Assembly (NCBI RefSeq): GCF_900142205.1 | Contig: NZ_FRAA01000002.1 | Location: 432,282 to 496,281, forward strand | From: Reichenbachiella agariperforans | Lineage (GTDB): Bacteria > Bacteroidota > Bacteroidia > Cytophagales > Cyclobacteriaceae | DNA length: 64,000 nt | Direction of reading: 5' to 3' | Shown here: piece after piece, positions 61,535-64,000 of the stretch | How positions within the stretch are numbered: the first letter of the stretch is position 1 | Layout: each line of letters opens with the position of its first letter | Notes under the pieces: model-generated | Databases searched by the model: none | What the model was told of the DNA's origin: nothing | What the model saw: only the letters and a program-made list of their open reading frames with translations | Program-made: the position numbers and the translations under genes

Positions 61535-62431
61535 ATGATCCCAATAGACATCATAGACCTCCAGTTCAAAAATCTAGATCACGCTATAGCAGCCTATCTA
61601 ATCCCTACCACGGATGGGCCAATACTAATCGAGACTGGGCCACATTCTACTTTTCCTGTTTTAAAACAAGCCATTGAGGCAAAAGGCTTTCGACTAGAAG
61701 ACATCAAACACGTCCTACTCACCCATATTCATTTAGACCATGCGGGTGCAGCATGGGCATTTGCTGAGACAGGAGCCAAAATCTATGTTCATCCATTTGG
61801 CGCTAGAAACATAGAAGATCCCAATCGTCTCATGGCATCAGCACGCCAAATCTATCAGGATCAGATGGACAGCCTTTGGGGAGAGATGAAACCCATCGCT
61901 AAATCACAATTGGTAGAAGTAGACCATGACGAAATGCTTCAATTCGGAGATACACAAATCAAAAGCCTACACACACCTGGACATGCCAAACACCACATCG
62001 CGTGGCAACTAGGAGATAATATATTCACAGGAGATGTCGCGGGCGTCAAAATCGGTAACGGTCCCGTACAGCCTCCCTGTCCTCCACCAGATATCAACAT
62101 CGAGGACTGGATCGATTCTATTGCTATTATCAGTCGACAGAAACCCAAACGGCTCTATCTGACACACTTCTCCTACATAGAGAATCCCGAAGAGCATCTG
62201 GGAACCCTACACAAAGTACTCATGAGCTGGTCGGAGTTCATTCACGACAAATGGAAAGAAGGTCTGACCAACGAACAAATCATTCCTCTATTTCAGACCT
62301 ACACGACTAACCAGCTCAAAGCTGCTGGTCTCTCGCAGGTAGAAATCGACCAATATGAAGCGGCTAACCCTACTTGGATGAGTGTCGCAGGACTAGTTAG
62401 ATATTGGACCAAAAAATCACAACAAGCCTAA
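61535..62431 (+). CDS. Metallo-beta-lactamase-fold hydrolase
   Basis: 298 aa. The zinc site THIHLDHAG (63-71) gives His64, His66, Asp68 and His69; further ligands are His in TPGHAKHH, Asp in FTGDVAG and His in LTHFSY. The fold is glyoxalase II-like, but the C-terminal helical part (about 215-298) is distinct, so the substrate is open. It is followed after 4 bp by an exonuclease gene in the same direction. Confidence 0.92.
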   Translation: MIPIDIIDLQFKNLDHAIAAYLIPTTDGPILIETGPHSTFPVLKQAIEAKGFRLEDIKHVLLTHIHLDHAGAAWAFAETGAKIYVHPFGARNIEDPNRLMASARQIYQDQMDSLWGEMKPIAKSQLVEVDHDEMLQFGDTQIKSLHTPGHAKHHIAWQLGDNIFTGDVAGVKIGNGPVQPPCPPPDINIEDWIDSIAIISRQKPKRLYLTHFSYIENPEEHLGTLHKVLMSWSEFIHDKWKEGLTNEQIIPLFQTYTTNQLKAAGLSQVEIDQYEAANPTWMSVAGLVRYWTKKSQQA

Positions 62432-62435
62432 ACCC

Positions 62436-63161
62436 ATGCAGAAACTAACCAACCACCAAAACATCATCTTCCTAGATATAGAAACCGCCTCTGCTGCTGA
62501 TAATTTTGGCAACTTGGACGAGAAACTCCAAGAACTCTGGGTTCGGAAAGCTGATCAGCTCAACCGTAACCAGGATTACGACCTGGAAGCTTTCTACTTC
62601 GAACGTGCAGGCATCTATGCCGAGTTTGGCAAAATCATTTGTATCTCGGTAGGTATGCTCTACCACGACAAAGAGGGTCAACTCAACTTCCGTGTGAAGG
62701 CATTAACCTCCGAAAACGAACATGAACTATTAGAGACTTTCATAGAACTATTTTCATCCATGGACCAGAGCAAAATCCAACTCTGTGCGCATAACGGAAA
62801 AGAATTTGACTTCCCTTATCTCTCCCGACGCATGCTCATCCATCAGTTACAACTGCCACTTTATCTAGAACTATCAGGAAAAAAACCTTGGGAGGTACAG
62901 CATCTGGATACACTACAGATGTGGAAGTTTGGGGACTGGAAAAGCTACACTTCCCTAGATTTACTCACCAAAGTTTTTGATATCCCCTCTCCAAAAGGCG
63001 ACATAGACGGTAGTGATGTCAATAGAGTCTACTACGAAGATCATGACCTAAAACGTATCGGACACTACTGCAACCGTGATGTGATCGCTACCGTTCAGGT
63101 TTTTCTAAAAATGAAAGGGCTAGAAATTATTCCAGAAGAGAAGATTACTGAAGTGACCTAA
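62436..63161 (+). CDS. DEDDy 3'-5' exonuclease related to PolB
   Basis: 241 aa of the RNase H-like fold. Exo I FLDIETAS has Asp14 and Glu16; Exo II lies in AHNGKEFDFPYL; Exo III is GHYCNRDVIAT with Tyr211 and Asp215 (YxxxD), which places it in the DEDDy class related to the proofreading domain of family B polymerases. It is a free-standing nuclease; its role in repair or RNA processing is not known. The stop codon overlaps the converging gene by 4 bp. Confidence 0.9.
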   Translation: MQKLTNHQNIIFLDIETASAADNFGNLDEKLQELWVRKADQLNRNQDYDLEAFYFERAGIYAEFGKIICISVGMLYHDKEGQLNFRVKALTSENEHELLETFIELFSSMDQSKIQLCAHNGKEFDFPYLSRRMLIHQLQLPLYLELSGKKPWEVQHLDTLQMWKFGDWKSYTSLDLLTKVFDIPSPKGDIDGSDVNRVYYEDHDLKRIGHYCNRDVIATVQVFLKMKGLEIIPEEKITEVT

Positions 63162-63592
63162 AAGGCATAAGTCAACCGCATCCCATGTGCTCCTTGCTTG
63201 TTGAAATAAGAAGCACTGAGATTATCCAGTTTACGCATATAGGACTTTTCCTTATAGTTACCAATGATGGCCAGCGTCGTGCCTCCTGCTATCAAAGGAA
63301 TCCCAGCATAAACTATAGCAATAATGCCGTAACCTGCGTTCGAACTATCCGTATAGTACTGTCCAGTATAGGGATCTTTTTCCCAATCTGAGCTGGCGAT
63401 CAGCCCTGCACCTATTAGACTGGCTAATACACCACCACCCAACATTGTAAATCCCGTTCGTTTCAGTTTACTATATTGTTCCACTTTTCTTACGGCATGT
63501 TGCTTTTCGGGGTCTTCCATCTCCATGTATTGTGCATGAACACCTAAATGCAAACTCAATGATAAGAAGAAGGTCAAGATCAGTGATTTCAT
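63158..63592 (-). CDS. Small secreted or membrane protein of unknown function
   Basis: 144 aa from ATG 63592 (MKSLILTFFLSLSLHLGVHAQ, signal peptide); a longer reading from 63643 lacks a credible leader. After a charged helix (MEDPEKQHAVRKVEQYSK) there are two hydrophobic glycine-rich segments (GFTMLGGGVLASLIGAGLI and GYGIIAIVYAGIPLIAGGT) and a C-terminal GMRLTYAF that resembles an outer-membrane end strand. I do not recognise the family. Confidence 0.7.
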   Translation of the reverse strand: MKSLILTFFLSLSLHLGVHAQYMEMEDPEKQHAVRKVEQYSKLKRTGFTMLGGGVLASLIGAGLIASSDWEKDPYTGQYYTDSSNAGYGIIAIVYAGIPLIAGGTTLAIIGNYKEKSYMRKLDNLSASYFNKQGAHGMRLTYAF

Positions 63593-63612
63593 AATAGTTG
63601 GAATTTGAGTCC

Positions 63613-63641
63613 CAAAAATAGAAAGATTTGGTGGAATCCAC
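63613..63641 (-). promoter_or_regulatory. -7 element with an adjoining palindrome upstream of the small secreted protein gene
   Basis: TATTTTTG on the minus strand (63613-63620) matches TAnnTTTG and lies about 20 bp before the ATG at 63592. GTGGAATCCAC (63631-63641), an 11-base interrupted palindrome, sits about where the -33 element would be. It may be a regulator site; the same region also precedes rnr on the other strand. Confidence 0.35.
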
Positions 63642-63713
63642 ATTCCCTTGAAATATTAAAGCATTGTGTGGCAAGCTGATTAGATTTACCTATAATTATA
63701 TACAACAGCCCTT

Positions 63714-64000
63714 ATGGCAAAAAAGAAAAAAAGCCTACGAAAATCTTCCCCTAATGGAAGAAACCCCAACGTACCGGCAATCAGAAGAACTATCCAAGAA
63801 CTATTTGAAGCACAAGGAGACAACAGTCTCTCGGTCAAACAGATCTTTGCAAAAGCGGGTATCCGCGATAAGAACAGTAGAAGAGAAACCATGACCTTCC
63901 TCCTCGAACTCGAGCATGAAGGCCTACTCAAACAACTGCAAAACGGACATTTCGTGAATACCGATCCAGCTAGTGCAGCAGCAAGTAGCGGCCTAGTCGG
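63714..64000 (+). CDS. rnr: Ribonuclease R, N-terminal fragment (cut by window edge)
   Basis: The plus frame from ATG 63714 is open to the window edge, about 95 codons. It starts with a lysine-rich leader (MAKKKKSLRKSS) followed by a winged-helix-like segment (ELFEAQGDNSLSVKQIFAKAG, then RRETMTFLLELEHEGLLKQL), which matches the N-terminal helix-turn-helix region of RNase R (VacB) proteins. The cold-shock and RNB catalytic domains lie outside the window, so the call rests on the N-terminus alone. Confidence 0.7.
   Translation, partial: MAKKKKSLRKSSPNGRNPNVPAIRRTIQELFEAQGDNSLSVKQIFAKAGIRDKNSRRETMTFLLELEHEGLLKQLQNGHFVNTDPASAAASSGLV

Noticed and set aside
63664-63894. Plus frame starting at 63664 with 76 codons
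   Set aside because: Overlaps the start of rnr in another frame; the rnr frame from 63714 gives a sensible N-terminus.
1-64000. CRISPR arrays, tRNA genes, insertion sequences or prophage
   Set aside because: Gaps between genes were read on both strands; no repeat-spacer array, tRNA TPsiC-like arm, transposase or phage gene was seen.

Overview
The window looks like a chromosomal stretch from a member of the Bacteroidota, probably a marine or aquatic gliding-type lineage (Cytophagales-like; inference). The pointers are two large secreted CotH proteins with Por/T9SS-type C-terminal sorting domains, a carboxypeptidase-like/OMP_b-brl outer-membrane barrel, S23-type four-helix ORFs between operon genes, almost no Shine-Dalgarno signals, and promoter-like elements of the Bacteroidota type (TTTG about 19 bp upstream of TAnnTTTG). 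No tRNA, rRNA, CRISPR array, integrase, transposase or phage gene was found. No gene-free stretch exceeds 300 bases.

Layout. (1) 1-8561: a minus-strand operon of cotH2, a DUF4956 membrane protein, an HlyD-like adaptor, a TolC-like outer-membrane factor and a very large multidomain CotH protein cut by the left edge. (2) 8690-13766: a secreted protein of unknown function (minus), then a Spy-like periplasmic protein overlapping an outer-membrane barrel (plus). (3) 13818-19247: pheS (minus), then a dinB-dnaE pair that looks like an error-prone DNA synthesis cassette behind a candidate operator. (4) 19244-40623: a roughly 21-kb, 19-gene minus-strand Wzx/Wzy-type exopolysaccharide operon. It runs from a Wza-like exporter and a Wzz-like protein through dTDP-rhamnose genes, flippase, phytanoyl-CoA dioxygenase-like enzyme, a radical SAM/pyruvyltransferase fusion, glycosyltransferases, a polymerase and GDP-fucose genes to the initiating phosphoglycosyltransferase. 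The glycosyltransferase core is strikingly AT-rich. (5) 40727-45368: a sulfate-activation operon (DUF2061, cysC, cysD, an S23-like ORF, cysN, cysQ). (6) 45405-50097: a second nucleotide-sugar operon (uronate epimerase, rfbA2, rfbC2, UDP-glucuronate decarboxylase, UDP-HexNAc dehydrogenase). (7) 50157-54710: ccmB-ccmC-ccmD-ccmE-ccmF for cytochrome c maturation, with a CxxxY-type CcmE. (8) 54731-64000: lipoprotein, GH3 hexosaminidase, dxs, hydrolase, MltF-like transglycosylase, TerB-like protein, metallo-beta-lactamase-fold hydrolase, PolB-type exonuclease, a small membrane protein and the start of rnr.

How it fits together. Regions 4-6 are contiguous. They could jointly make, decorate and export a polymer containing fucose, rhamnose, uronic acid or xylose, pyruvate ketals and possibly sulfate; the sulfate link is inference, because no sulfotransferase is present here. 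Region 1 is the least understood assembly: two secreted CotH-kinase-like proteins with an envelope-spanning adaptor/outer-membrane-channel pair and no conventional inner-membrane transporter, the only polytopic inner-membrane candidate being DUF4956. The two most novel items are that operon and the radical SAM-pyruvyltransferase fusion.
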